Assembly: GCF_001613505.1 (NCBI RefSeq)
Contig: NZ_BDCM01000013.1
Coordinates: forward strand, 310,001-374,000
Direction of reading: 5' to 3'
Source of the DNA: Nocardia mikamii NBRC 108933
GTDB lineage: Bacteria > Actinomycetota > Actinomycetes > Mycobacteriales > Mycobacteriaceae
Length of the DNA: 64,000 bases
How positions within the stretch are numbered: the stretch's first letter is position 1; every line of letters starts with the position of its first letter. This document shows, piece after piece, positions 1-8,201 of the stretch. A program made the position numbers and the translations under genes. The notes under the pieces were generated by a model. That model was not told the origin of the DNA, ran no database searches, and worked only from the letters and a program-made list of their open reading frames with translations.

Positions 1-218
1 GTGCCGAGGAACAGCCCGGCCGCCTCGAGCCCGCTCGCCCGCGCCCGCACCGCCGCGCAGCCGCCGGGCAGCAGCAGCACCCGCCGCAGTGCCCCCAGCA
101 CCCTGGACAGCTTGACCTGCTTACCGAAATCGCTGGTGGCGCCGAGAATTCGGGTGGCGTCGTCCAGCATGGCGAGACGTCTGTCCAGAGTGTCGTCGTC
201 GCTGCCGAGTGGACTCAA
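1..218 (-). CDS. Partial hypothetical protein, N-terminal 72 codons, continues off the left edge
   Basis: The frame reads leftward without a stop from a TTG at 216-218, preceded at suitable spacing by a GGGAGG ribosome binding site. The visible product begins with Ser-Pro-Leu-Gly and an Asp triplet, then a predicted helical stretch and a Leu-rich segment ending in Pro-Gly-Gly-Cys. I do not recognise the family. It starts 37 bp after the stop of the ATP-grasp gene on the same strand, so the two are probably co-transcribed and may act together. An internal in-frame ATG at 168-170 is an alternative start, but it has no comparable ribosome binding site. Confidence 0.5.
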   Translation of the reverse strand, partial: MSPLGSDDDTLDRRLAMLDDATRILGATSDFGKQVKLSRVLGALRRVLLLPGGCAAVRARASGLEAAGLFLG

Positions 219-255
219 TCAGGATCCTCCCGTGATCCATTCCTGCGAGAAGGAG

Positions 256-1497
256 TCATACGTAGAAGTCGAGTTCTTCCTGTCGCTTCAGCAGGTCCCG
301 CAGAGCGTACGGGTCTTCGCCGAAGAAGTACAGCAGACCCCAGTGATTGCCGAATGCGGTTCGCTTGGTGACCTTTTCCGCCAGCGGGGCGGTGAGTTCG
401 TGGGTTTCGAAATATTCGTGATCCTCCGTCTCCTCCGGGATCGACAACCGGCTGACCACTCGCCGTCGCGGATAGACGCCGAACGAACCGGCGTGCCCTT
501 TCGCATCCACCACCTCGCGGGGGAAGAACGCCTCGATCTCCTCCTCGGTGGTCTTCGGATCGAAGGCGAGTACCAGCGCGTGATAGGCGTTGAAACCGTA
601 TGCGCGCTCCAGCAATTCGAATACCTTGAAACCGGGCGGGCGATAGGCGACCTCGCCGAAATACATCTCGCCGTCGCTGGTGACGAAGTATTCCGGGTGC
701 ACGAACCCGAATTCGATATCGAAGGTTTTGATCAGCTTTTCCACCTGGCGGGTGATCTCCGGACGATACTTCTCCAGTTCCGGCGTGGCGGGGACGAAGA
801 CGGAGTAGCCGAGCCGCACATATTCGGAGATGTTGAGGAATCGGATCTTGCCGTCGTGGATCCACGCCTCGACCGCGAATTCCCAACCGTCCAAATGGGA
901 TTCCATCAGCACCGGGAACTCGTCGTCGGGGATCGCGTCGATCTCGTCGGGGGTGCGGATCACGCGGTGCCCGAGGCAGCCGGCCTTGTCGAATGCCTTG
1001 ATGTGGATCGGATCGTTCGGATCGCCGTCGAGTTTCAGCAGGGTCTGGTTGACGCGCTTGAGGAACCGGATGACGTCGTCACGCTCGTGCGCCTCCTCGA
1101 AGATGCCCACTCGGATACCGCCCAGCTGCGCACGCCGTTTCATCAGCGATTTGTCGCGCAGCAGCATGGCCTGGCCGAGCAGCCGCGGATTGTCCAACAG
1201 CACCGAATTGATCGCGCCCGCCCATTCCACGGTCTCCTCGAAGATCGGGATGGCGACGTCGACGCCCATCTCCTTCAGGGTTTCCGCGATTTCCACGGAC
1301 CAGTCGTTGAGTCGTTCGAAATTCCAGCAAAGATAGGGGATGTCGTGTTCGGTGCAGTACTCCTCTGCCCACTCCGGAGCCACCACGACATAGCGCCGAT
1401 CGAATCGGTCCACCGCTTCGACCGCGTTCAGACTCCAACCCAGCAGGGCGACATAGCCTTTGTCCGGGTTCCTGCTCTTCGATTCACGGGATGACAT
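256..1497 (-). CDS. ATP-grasp domain protein (carboxylate-amine/thiol ligase type)
   Basis: A 413-residue protein with ATP-grasp layout: a small N-terminal alpha/beta domain (about 14-100), an RDKSLMKRRA segment near 114-122 typical of the ATP-clamp region, an acidic metal/ATP segment GWEFAVEAW near 205-212, and a C-terminal GEVAYRPPG near 281-289 that fits the Mg-binding carboxylate loop. Family members activate a carboxylate with ATP and join it to an amine or thiol; the substrate cannot be read from sequence. The ATG at 1495-1497 was chosen because a purine-rich AGGGGAG lies just upstream and homology-like sequence begins there; the longer frame upstream looks non-coding. It heads an operon with the partial gene to its left. 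It is next to cobS but is not a known cobalamin gene. Confidence 0.8.
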   Translation of the reverse strand: MSSRESKSRNPDKGYVALLGWSLNAVEAVDRFDRRYVVVAPEWAEEYCTEHDIPYLCWNFERLNDWSVEIAETLKEMGVDVAIPIFEETVEWAGAINSVLLDNPRLLGQAMLLRDKSLMKRRAQLGGIRVGIFEEAHERDDVIRFLKRVNQTLLKLDGDPNDPIHIKAFDKAGCLGHRVIRTPDEIDAIPDDEFPVLMESHLDGWEFAVEAWIHDGKIRFLNISEYVRLGYSVFVPATPELEKYRPEITRQVEKLIKTFDIEFGFVHPEYFVTSDGEMYFGEVAYRPPGFKVFELLERAYGFNAYHALVLAFDPKTTEEEIEAFFPREVVDAKGHAGSFGVYPRRRVVSRLSIPEETEDHEYFETHELTAPLAEKVTKRTAFGNHWGLLYFFGEDPYALRDLLKRQEELDFYV

Positions 1498-1812
1498 CGA
1501 CAAACCTGCTCCCCTCTTCGACCTCGGTGCACGTTCGTCGATTGCGAGGTCGTCTTGTCGCGCGGTGGTCCTGCGCTCGACACCGGGGCTGCGAATTCGG
1601 CGGGCTCCGGCATCGCCGCGCGTGCGCTCGGCATCGTCGGCGGGCGGCAACAACGGCGATCCGCTCTATCACCGTCATTGCCCACGGATACCCCGGTGCC
1701 TCATTCCCAAACAGAGGCAATGCGGTTGCGATATTGACGCACAACCGTTTTCGCTGGTCATCGTCCTCCGGTGCGGAGAAGACCGCACGTCGATCGAGAA
1801 CTCGGCGGCGCG
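1498..1812. other. Intergenic region upstream of the ATP-grasp gene
   Basis: This 315-bp stretch lies between the ATP-grasp start and the end of cobS, both on the minus strand. It must hold the ATP-grasp promoter. I see no convincing gene, no cobalamin riboswitch box and no strong terminator. Confidence 0.4.
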
Positions 1813-2556
1813 TCAGGACAATGACAGCACCGCGGCGGTGACCGCGACCGTCACTTCCACGGCGGCACCGAGCACATCACCGTTCAGCCCGCCGAAACGC
1901 CGCACACAGTGCCACACCAGCACCGCCACAGCGGCCAGCGCCCCGGCGACCGCGACCGGCCCGAGCCAATACGCGGGCGCGGCGACAACGCCGGCCACGA
2001 TCGCGACGAGAGTCCAGACCGCCGAGGTCACCACCGACTGTGTGCGCGCCACCAACGCACCGAAACCGGCGCCGGGAGCAGGCGCATACCCACGGCAAGC
2101 GAGGACGACCGCGACCCGTCCGACGGCCACCGCCAGACCCACCGCGAACCAGCGCCCGTGCTCGGCCAAGGCGGCGAACGACAGCGCCTGAATCCCGATG
2201 GCGAAGATCAACGCCGCCACCCCGAAGGGCCCGGCCCCGCCGCTCTTCATGATCTGCCGGGCCCGTTCCGGCGGCCCGTAACTGCCGAGCCCGTCCGCGG
2301 TGTCGGCCAGCCCATCCAGATGCATGCCGCGAGTGGCCACCCCCAGCGCGCCGACGGTGATCAGACCGGCGAGCGCGAAACCCATTCCTGCCCAGACCGA
2401 AACCCACAGCAACCCGGCCGCGCCCGCACCGAGTACGAGCCCGACCAGGGGCGCCATCGCAATCGCTCCGGCCGCCGACTTCCGGCCGACCGTCTCGGGC
2501 CCGCGCACCGGCAGCACCGTCAACCACGAGACCGCCAGACGGGCAGCGGCGATCAT
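1813..2556 (-). CDS. cobS: Adenosylcobinamide-GDP ribazoletransferase (cobalamin synthase)
   Basis: A 247-residue polytopic membrane protein that joins adenosylcobinamide-GDP to alpha-ribazole (or its 5'-phosphate), the last step of cobalamin nucleotide-loop assembly at the inner membrane. The CobS signature RGMHLDGLADTADGLGS is present near residues 76-92, and a second conserved patch, RRFGGLNGDVLGA, near 216-229. Several Ala/Leu/Val-rich membrane segments cover the rest. The length is normal for the family. It starts 17 bp after the end of the fused cobU-cobT gene, so the two form one operon, as cobT-cobS do in M. tuberculosis (Rv2207-Rv2208). Confidence 0.95.
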   Translation of the reverse strand: MIAAARLAVSWLTVLPVRGPETVGRKSAAGAIAMAPLVGLVLGAGAAGLLWVSVWAGMGFALAGLITVGALGVATRGMHLDGLADTADGLGSYGPPERARQIMKSGGAGPFGVAALIFAIGIQALSFAALAEHGRWFAVGLAVAVGRVAVVLACRGYAPAPGAGFGALVARTQSVVTSAVWTLVAIVAGVVAAPAYWLGPVAVAGALAAVAVLVWHCVRRFGGLNGDVLGAAVEVTVAVTAAVLSLS

Positions 2557-2573
2557 CGCACCACGCGCCTCGC

Positions 2574-4559
2574 TCAGGACACGACTTCCGGTGCGGGCGA
2601 ATCGGATTCGGCGGTGCTGACCCCGGCCTCACCGAAGGTCGACATCTCCGACAGTGCGGCGATCGCCGCGCGCAGCAGCGGCAGCGCGCTCACCGCCCCG
2701 GAGCCTTCACCGAGCCGCATGTTCAGCTCGACCAGCGGTTCCAGGTCGAGCTTGGCAAGGGCGAGCGGGTGCGCCGGCTCGGTGGACCGATGCCCGGCCA
2801 CCCACCAGCGCTTCGCACCGGGGGCGAGCATCTCGGCGATGAGCGCGGCGGCGGTGACCACCACGCCGTCGAGAATCACCGGCGTGCGCCGGGCGGCGGC
2901 CTGAGCGAGATAGCCCGCGGTCGCGGCGAAATCCGCGCCACCGGCGATCCGCAGCAGCGCGAACGGGTCCTGGCGGTGCGGCCGCGCGCGCCACATGGCG
3001 TCGCGAATCGCGGAGGCCTTGCGCATCCATCCGGCATCGTCGACGCCGGTGCCGCGGCCGATCGCCACCACCGGTTCGGTATCGGTGAGGGTGGCGATGA
3101 GAACCGTTGCCGGCGTGGTGTTTCCGATGCCCATATCGCCGGCGATCAGCAGGTCGGCTCCGCTGTCGATCTCTTCGTCGGCGATCGCGCGGCCCGCGGC
3201 CAGCGCGGCGTACAGCTCGGCTTCGGTGAGGGCGTCCTCGCGGTCGATGGCTCCGCTGGAGCGGCGAATCTTGTGCGTGGAAACCGAGGGATCGGTGTCG
3301 GCGTCCACCGCGATGTCGACCACGCGCACGGTCGCTTCGGCCAGCCGTGCCAGCGCGTTCACCGCCGCCCCACCGGCCAGGAAGTTGGCGACCATCTGCG
3401 CGGTCACCTCACTCGGATACGCCGACACCCCGTATCGCGCCACACCGTGGTCTCCGGCGAACACCACGACCCGGGCGCGCCGGAACTGATGCGGCGGGCA
3501 CTCCCCCTGGCATGCCGCCACCCAATTCCCCAGTGTCTCCAGCCGGCCCAGCGCCCCCGCCGGTTTGGTCAACTGCAACTGCCGCTGCTCGGCCTCACCC
3601 CGCACCCGGGCGTCGGGAGCGGCGACCGGGCCGAATGCCGGTGTGGTGCCGTCGAATTCGGCAAGGCCCCGCGGAGTCGAGCCCGCCGTCGATTCGGCGG
3701 CAGTAGCTCCCGCGCCGGCGAACTCGCGGCCCGCCGTGGCCTCCTCGTCCGCAGCGCCCGAGCCCGCCCGCGCCCCCGCACCCGCGTCATTCGTTCCGGT
3801 CGCCACAGCGGCGCTGCCCGTATCGTGACCGGCAGACAGGGCTTTTTCCGCCGCAGCGGAGTCGGCGAATCCGGAACCGTGGACAGGGCGCTCACTCCCC
3901 GCGGGATCAGCGCTTCCCGAGGCCGGAACACGCTCCGCCGCAACACCTCCCAGCCCGGCGGCCGCGGCCGCCGCGGAGGCCGTCGCGGTTCCGCTGCCGA
4001 GGGCTGCGCCCGCCGCACCCTTCAGCACGACCGGCACGCCGGCGACCACGAGCACGACCTCGTCGCACACCGCCGCGAGCCGCTGATTCAGCGTCCCGAT
4101 CTCGTCCTGGAACAGTCGCCCCGACGCGGTCGCCGCAATCACGCCCAGTCCGACCTCCGGGCTCACGATCAGCAAGCGGTCCGCGTATCCGGTCACCGCC
4201 GCGACCAGTGCGTCGATATCGGGGCCGACGGTTCCGCGCGGCGATTCCCAGGCCGCGCGCGCGTCGATGCGGGCGGTCAGCCAGGTGCCGAGGTCGTCGA
4301 TCAGCGTCACCGGCGCCGCATCACCGAGCACGGTGATCGGATCGCCCTCCACCACCTGCCAGGTGCCGGGGCGCCGGACGCGATGGGCGGCAATACGATC
4401 GGCGAAGTCCGCGTCGGCGGGATCGGGAACCGCGGTCGCCACGTAGCGCACCGGTCCGCTGCGGCCGGCCACCTCCTCGGCATAGGCGGATTTTCCCGAG
4501 CGCGCCCCACCGAGCACCAGCGTCCGCAGCCCTCGGCCGCCCGCAGCATCGTTCACCAC
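2574..4559 (-). CDS. Fused CobU-CobT: cobinamide kinase/guanylyltransferase plus DMB phosphoribosyltransferase
   Basis: One uninterrupted frame of about 661 residues encodes two enzymes. Residues 10-180 are CobU-like: P-loop GGARSGKS (17-24), RIAAHRVRRP (55-64) whose His is the GMP-accepting residue in the family, and SPEVGLGVI followed by GRLFQDEIGTLNQ. Residues about 325-661 are CobT-like: LTKPAGALGRLE, FAGDHGV, GDMGIGNTT, and near the end LGEGSGA with the catalytic Glu. Residues 181-325 are an Ala/Gly/Ser-rich linker with no recognisable domain. CobU makes adenosylcobinamide-GDP and CobT makes alpha-ribazole phosphate, the two substrates of the neighbouring CobS. The start is one of two adjacent GTG codons (4557-4559 or 4554-4556), chosen because the CobU fold begins there; there is no strong ribosome binding site. 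Confidence 0.9.
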   Translation of the reverse strand: MVNDAAGGRGLRTLVLGGARSGKSAYAEEVAGRSGPVRYVATAVPDPADADFADRIAAHRVRRPGTWQVVEGDPITVLGDAAPVTLIDDLGTWLTARIDARAAWESPRGTVGPDIDALVAAVTGYADRLLIVSPEVGLGVIAATASGRLFQDEIGTLNQRLAAVCDEVVLVVAGVPVVLKGAAGAALGSGTATASAAAAAAGLGGVAAERVPASGSADPAGSERPVHGSGFADSAAAEKALSAGHDTGSAAVATGTNDAGAGARAGSGAADEEATAGREFAGAGATAAESTAGSTPRGLAEFDGTTPAFGPVAAPDARVRGEAEQRQLQLTKPAGALGRLETLGNWVAACQGECPPHQFRRARVVVFAGDHGVARYGVSAYPSEVTAQMVANFLAGGAAVNALARLAEATVRVVDIAVDADTDPSVSTHKIRRSSGAIDREDALTEAELYAALAAGRAIADEEIDSGADLLIAGDMGIGNTTPATVLIATLTDTEPVVAIGRGTGVDDAGWMRKASAIRDAMWRARPHRQDPFALLRIAGGADFAATAGYLAQAAARRTPVILDGVVVTAAALIAEMLAPGAKRWWVAGHRSTEPAHPLALAKLDLEPLVELNMRLGEGSGAVSALPLLRAAIAALSEMSTFGEAGVSTAESDSPAPEVVS

Positions 4560-4796
4560 GTCAGCACGGTACCAATCGGCCCGGACCCGAGCCCCCGCCC
4601 ACCCGAGGCCCTGCCTCTCTGTGCCCCCGGCCGCCGCGACGGCCGGGTTCCGCCCGCCCACCGCCGCGATTCAACGGCCTCGCGGCGTCACCCGACCGGA
4701 GGAGCCCGGCATCCGCCTCGCCCGTCGACCGCGCCGTCGACCCGGACGTGCGGCTGCCGGCGAGGGATCGATCGTGCCGACCGAAGGATCCCCGGC

Positions 4797-5465
4797 TCAG
4801 ACCGCGTCGCCGGGCGAAACCCGCGGCTTCGGGGCGCGCATACGGCGGATCTGGGAAGCGCGGACGAAGGCGTACCAGCCCAGCGACCAACTCGAGGTGG
4901 TGTCGTCGGGATAGCGCTCGCTCACCCGCTTGTTGATGAGGCGGCCGATCACGAAGCCCTCGGCGACCATGAACAGCATCATCACGATCATCGCGAGGGT
5001 GACGTAGGCCTGCACCTGCGGCGTGAGGAACATGGTCAGGATCAGCACCAGCGCCAGCGGCATGAACAGGCCGACCAGGTTGCGCCGGGCGTCGACCAGA
5101 TCGCGGACGTAGGCGCGGACCGGGCCGCGGTCGCGCGGCAGCAGATATTTGTCCTCACCGGCGAGCATCCGGGCGCGGCGATCGGCGGCCGCGGCGCGGC
5201 GTTCGGCCGAAGCGACCTTGCGCTCCTCGCGGTTGCCGCGGGTGGCCTTGCGCCGGGCGCGGGCCTCCTTGGCGGTCAGCGGCGCGGGCGCAACCGGCCC
5301 GCGACGTCTGCCCTGGACGTCGCGACGTCTGGGCGTCGGCCGGCCCTTGCCGGCGGTCGGTGCGGGCCGCTGCGCTGCCGTGGCCGTGTCGTCGTCGGTC
5401 GCGGCCGACGTGTCGTCGACGTGGTCGTCGGTGGTGCTGGCATCGCCACGGCGCAGGAACTTCAC
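4797..5465 (-). CDS. DUF3043 membrane protein (Rv2206-like)
   Basis: About 222 residues. The N-terminal half is a charged, Arg/Ala-rich cytoplasmic region with low-complexity acidic then basic stretches. Two hydrophobic segments follow (around NLVGLFMPLALVLILTMF and YVTLAMIVMMLFMVAEGF), then a short basic tail. This is the layout of DUF3043 proteins of mycolic-acid actinobacteria, whose function is unknown. In M. tuberculosis the homologue Rv2206 sits next to cobT, as here. The GTG at 5463-5465 gives the family-like start (V/M)KFLRRG; an ATG 24 bp upstream (5487-5489) is possible. Confidence 0.8.
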   Translation of the reverse strand: MKFLRRGDASTTDDHVDDTSAATDDDTATAAQRPAPTAGKGRPTPRRRDVQGRRRGPVAPAPLTAKEARARRKATRGNREERKVASAERRAAAADRRARMLAGEDKYLLPRDRGPVRAYVRDLVDARRNLVGLFMPLALVLILTMFLTPQVQAYVTLAMIVMMLFMVAEGFVIGRLINKRVSERYPDDTTSSWSLGWYAFVRASQIRRMRAPKPRVSPGDAV

Positions 5466-5778
5466 GCCGACCAGGCTATTGGATGGCATACCGGCCTGGA
5501 AATACGGTCTCCGCGGAGCCTGTGTGATCGGTCATAGCGCCCATACCGGCAAACCGGCTCCGACCGGGCGGTCTGCACCCGCGACACGCCTCACGGGTGT
5601 GGCGATTCGCACGTCCGACCGCCGTCAACCCGGCAATTCCGGGGCCGACGGGCCCGTACCGGGGCGCGCAGTGGCAAGATTGGAATAGCCACCCGCGACG
5701 TGGCGTTGACAGCTACCGAGCCGTGCGCTGTTCACGGAAACAACGTTCACGGGTAACGAGGGTCTGCGAGGAGACTTC
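5466..5778. promoter_or_regulatory. Divergent intergenic region between DUF3043 gene and erpA
   Basis: This 313-bp region separates divergent genes and must hold both promoters. A consensus-like TTGACA at 5706-5711 on the plus strand could be the -35 box for erpA, but I see no good -10 at 17 bp. No reading frame here looks coding. Confidence 0.35.
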
Positions 5779-6129
5779 ATGACTGTGCAGAACGAGACCA
5801 CCACCCACGGTGTGATCCTGACCGACGCCGCCGCGTCCAAGGCTAAGGCGCTGCTGGACCAGGAGGGCCGCGACGATCTGGCGCTGCGCATCGCGGTGCA
5901 GCCGGGCGGTTGCGCGGGTCTGCGGTACCAGCTGTTCTTCGACGATCGCTCCCTCGACGGTGACCTGACCGCCGAGTTCGGCGGGGTCAAGCTCGCCGTC
6001 GACCGGATGAGCGCCCCCTACGTCCAGGGTGCGTCGATCGACTTCGTCGACACCATCGAGAAGCAGGGCTTCACGATCGACAACCCGAACGCCACCGGCT
6101 CCTGCGCCTGCGGCGACAGCTTCAACTGA
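5779..6129 (+). CDS. erpA: HesB/IscA/ErpA-family iron-sulfur insertion protein
   Basis: A 116-residue A-type Fe-S carrier. The three conserved cysteines are present: Cys45 in GGCAGLRY and Cys109/Cys111 in SCACGDSF near the C-terminus, the C-x63-C-x-C layout of the family. Such proteins accept Fe-S clusters from the assembly machinery and hand them to apo-enzymes in the cytoplasm. ATG start with GAGGAG a few bases upstream. It is next to adenosine kinase, as Rv2204c is near Rv2202c in M. tuberculosis. Confidence 0.93.
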   Translation: MTVQNETTTHGVILTDAAASKAKALLDQEGRDDLALRIAVQPGGCAGLRYQLFFDDRSLDGDLTAEFGGVKLAVDRMSAPYVQGASIDFVDTIEKQGFTIDNPNATGSCACGDSFN

Positions 6130-6231
6130 CGATCTGCTCCCGGCGCGGAATCTCTGCGGAGGTTCCGCGCCGTGTCGTGCACACGGTACGGTAAGGCTGA
6201 TTCCGCCCTCGACAGACAAGGACCGGGCTTC

Positions 6232-7203
6232 GTGACGATCGCTGTGTCCGCTTCCATCGCGACCGACCATTTGATGCGTTTTCCGGGGAAATTCTCCGAC
6301 GTCCTGCTTGCCGATCAGTTGCAGCACGTGTCGTTGAGTTTCCTGGTCGACGATCTGGTGATTCGCCGAGGCGGTGTCGGCGGCAACATCGCGTATGCGA
6401 TGGGTCTGCTGAACGGTAACCCGCTGCTGCTCGGCGCGGTCGGCGCCGATTTCGGTGAGTACCGCGACTGGCTCGAGCGCCACGGCGTCGACTGTTCGGC
6501 GGTGCGGATCTCCGAGACCGCGCACACCGCCCGCTTCGTCTGCACGACCGACGAGACGATGGCTCAGATCGCGTCGTTCTATCCGGGTGCGATGAGCGAG
6601 GCCCGCGACATCTCGATCGCCGAGGTGGCCGAAAACCGTTCGCTGGATCTGGTTTTGGTGGGCGCCAACGATCCCGACGCGATGCTGCGCCACACCGAGG
6701 AGTGCCGCAAGCTCGGCATCCCGTTCGCCGCGGACCCCTCCCAGCAGCTGGCTCGCCTCGACGGCGAGCAGGCGCTCGCCCTGATCGACGGCGCCACATA
6801 CCTTTTCACCAACGAGTACGAGTGGGGCCTGCTGCTGCAGAAGACCGGCCTGTCGCCCGAGGAGATCGGCCGCCGGGTCGGCATTCGCGTCACCACCCTC
6901 GGCGCCAAGGGCGCGCTGATCGTCGACGGCGACGGTGTCGAGGTGAATGTCGAAGTGGTGCCGGAACTTTCGCAGGTCGACCCGACCGGTGTCGGCGACG
7001 CGTTCCGGGCCGGCTTCCTCACCGGGCACATCGCCGGGCTCAGCCTGCAGCGCTCGGCTCAGCTGGGTTCGCTGACCGCGGTGCTGGTCCTGGAGACCGT
7101 GGGCACCCAGGAGTGGTCACTCGACCGCGACGAGGCGCTGCGGCGGTTGCGCGGCGCGTACGGCCCGGAGGCGGCGGACGAACTCGGCGCGCTGCTGAGC
7201 TGA
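6232..7203 (+). CDS. adoK: Adenosine kinase, PfkB family
   Basis: A 323-residue PfkB/ribokinase-fold sugar kinase closely resembling M. tuberculosis AdoK (Rv2202c), which phosphorylates adenosine to AMP in purine salvage. Shared features include the start TIAVSASIATDHLMRFPG, the LVDDLVIRRGGVGGNIAYA substrate-binding segment, SETAHTARFVCTTD, FAADPSQQLARL, and the PfkB catalytic signature DPTGVGDAFRAGF, whose Asp is the base. The GTG at 6232-6234 was chosen because it gives this N-terminus and has AAGGA about 10 bases upstream; the longer frame upstream is not family-like. Confidence 0.93.
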   Translation: MTIAVSASIATDHLMRFPGKFSDVLLADQLQHVSLSFLVDDLVIRRGGVGGNIAYAMGLLNGNPLLLGAVGADFGEYRDWLERHGVDCSAVRISETAHTARFVCTTDETMAQIASFYPGAMSEARDISIAEVAENRSLDLVLVGANDPDAMLRHTEECRKLGIPFAADPSQQLARLDGEQALALIDGATYLFTNEYEWGLLLQKTGLSPEEIGRRVGIRVTTLGAKGALIVDGDGVEVNVEVVPELSQVDPTGVGDAFRAGFLTGHIAGLSLQRSAQLGSLTAVLVLETVGTQEWSLDRDEALRRLRGAYGPEAADELGALLS

Positions 7204-7307
7204 CGCCGCACCCGACGAACCGCGCCGTTCGGCGGCCCGCGGCCGTGACGATTCACAACATTGCGTCCGGATGCGCGGAGTTCGCCGGCGAACAATAGGG
7301 TGTGCGT

Positions 7308-8021
7308 ATGGGATCCGATCGTTTATATTTTCGTCAGCTGCTGGCGGGCCGGGACTGGGCCGTCGGCGATCCGATTGCCACTCAGATGCGCAATTTCTCG
7401 TATCTGATCGGCGATCGCGAGTCCGGCGAATGTGTGGTGGTGGATCCCGCGTACGCGGCGGGTGATCTGGTCGATATCGCCGAGGCCGACGGCCTGCGAC
7501 TGACGGGCGTGCTGGCAACCCATCACCACCCGGACCATGTCGGCGGCACGATGATGGGTTTCACCCTGCGCGGAGTGAAGGAACTGCTCGAGCGGGTGCA
7601 GGTTCCGGTGCACGTGAACCGCGAGGAACTGTCCTGGGTCGCCAACGTCACCGGCATCGCCCCGAGCGAGTTGACCGGACACGACCACGGCGACACCCTC
7701 GCCGTCGGCGGCGTCGAGATCGAATTCCTGCACACCCCCGGCCACACGCCGGGCAGCCAGTGCTTCCTGTTCGAGGACCGGCTCGTCGCCGGTGACACGC
7801 TGTTCGTCGACGGCTGCGGCCGCACCGACTTCCCCGGCGGCGATTCCGACGCCATGTTCCGCAGCCTGCGCCACCTGGCCGAGTTGTCCGGCGACCCGGT
7901 GGTCTACCCCGGCCACTGGTACTCCGAAGAACCCAGCGCGGCCCTCTCGTCGGTGCGCGAGAACAACTACGTGATGCGCCCGACCACCCTGGAGCAGTGG
8001 CATATGCTCATGCCCGGCTGA
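7308..8021 (+). CDS. MBL-fold metallo-hydrolase, glyoxalase II-like
   Basis: A 237-residue metallo-beta-lactamase fold protein. Metal ligands are visible in order: THHHPDHVGG (HxHxDH), HTPGHTPGS, GDTLFVDGCGRTDF and YPGHWYS. The pattern matches hydroxyacylglutathione hydrolase-like or persulfide dioxygenase-like enzymes; the substrate is uncertain. The ATG at 7308 is preferred, but a GTG two codons upstream (7302) is possible and the ribosome binding site is weak for both. A strong intrinsic terminator follows the stop codon. Confidence 0.85.
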   Translation: MGSDRLYFRQLLAGRDWAVGDPIATQMRNFSYLIGDRESGECVVVDPAYAAGDLVDIAEADGLRLTGVLATHHHPDHVGGTMMGFTLRGVKELLERVQVPVHVNREELSWVANVTGIAPSELTGHDHGDTLAVGGVEIEFLHTPGHTPGSQCFLFEDRLVAGDTLFVDGCGRTDFPGGDSDAMFRSLRHLAELSGDPVVYPGHWYSEEPSAALSSVRENNYVMRPTTLEQWHMLMPG

Positions 8022-8041
8022 GCACACGCACCCGCCCTCAC

Positions 8042-8071
8042 AGCCCTTTCGCCTTGTGCGAGAGGGCTTTT
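8042..8071 (+). terminator. Intrinsic terminator after the MBL hydrolase gene
   Basis: An 11-bp stem (8042-8052 with 8058-8068, one G-T pair) and a 5-nt loop, followed directly by four T residues. It lies 21 bp after the stop codon, in the right place to end the adoK/MBL transcripts. Confidence 0.75.
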
Positions 8072-8201
8072 CGCATTTCCGGCACAGATTCACCACCCCG
8101 GCACATTTTTACCGACGCCGCGTTGATATCTTACCGACGCGCCGTCAGGAAGATGGTGCTGTCCCGCCGCCGGTCCTCGGCGGCAGCCGTGAGGAGTTGT
8201 C

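Noticed and set aside
1..1494. Long plus-strand reading frame of 497 codons at the left edge
   Set aside because: It runs antisense to the ATP-grasp and partial genes, has no family features and no ribosome binding site; long antisense frames are expected in DNA this rich in GC.
1498..4800. Possible cobalamin riboswitch for the cob genes
   Set aside because: No B12-box-like consensus or supporting stem pattern was seen upstream of cobU-cobT or the ATP-grasp gene.
2769..5537. Plus-strand reading frame of 922 codons
   Set aside because: It is antisense to the cobU-cobT fusion and the DUF3043 gene, is Arg/Gly/His-rich and low-complexity, and has no recognisable domain.
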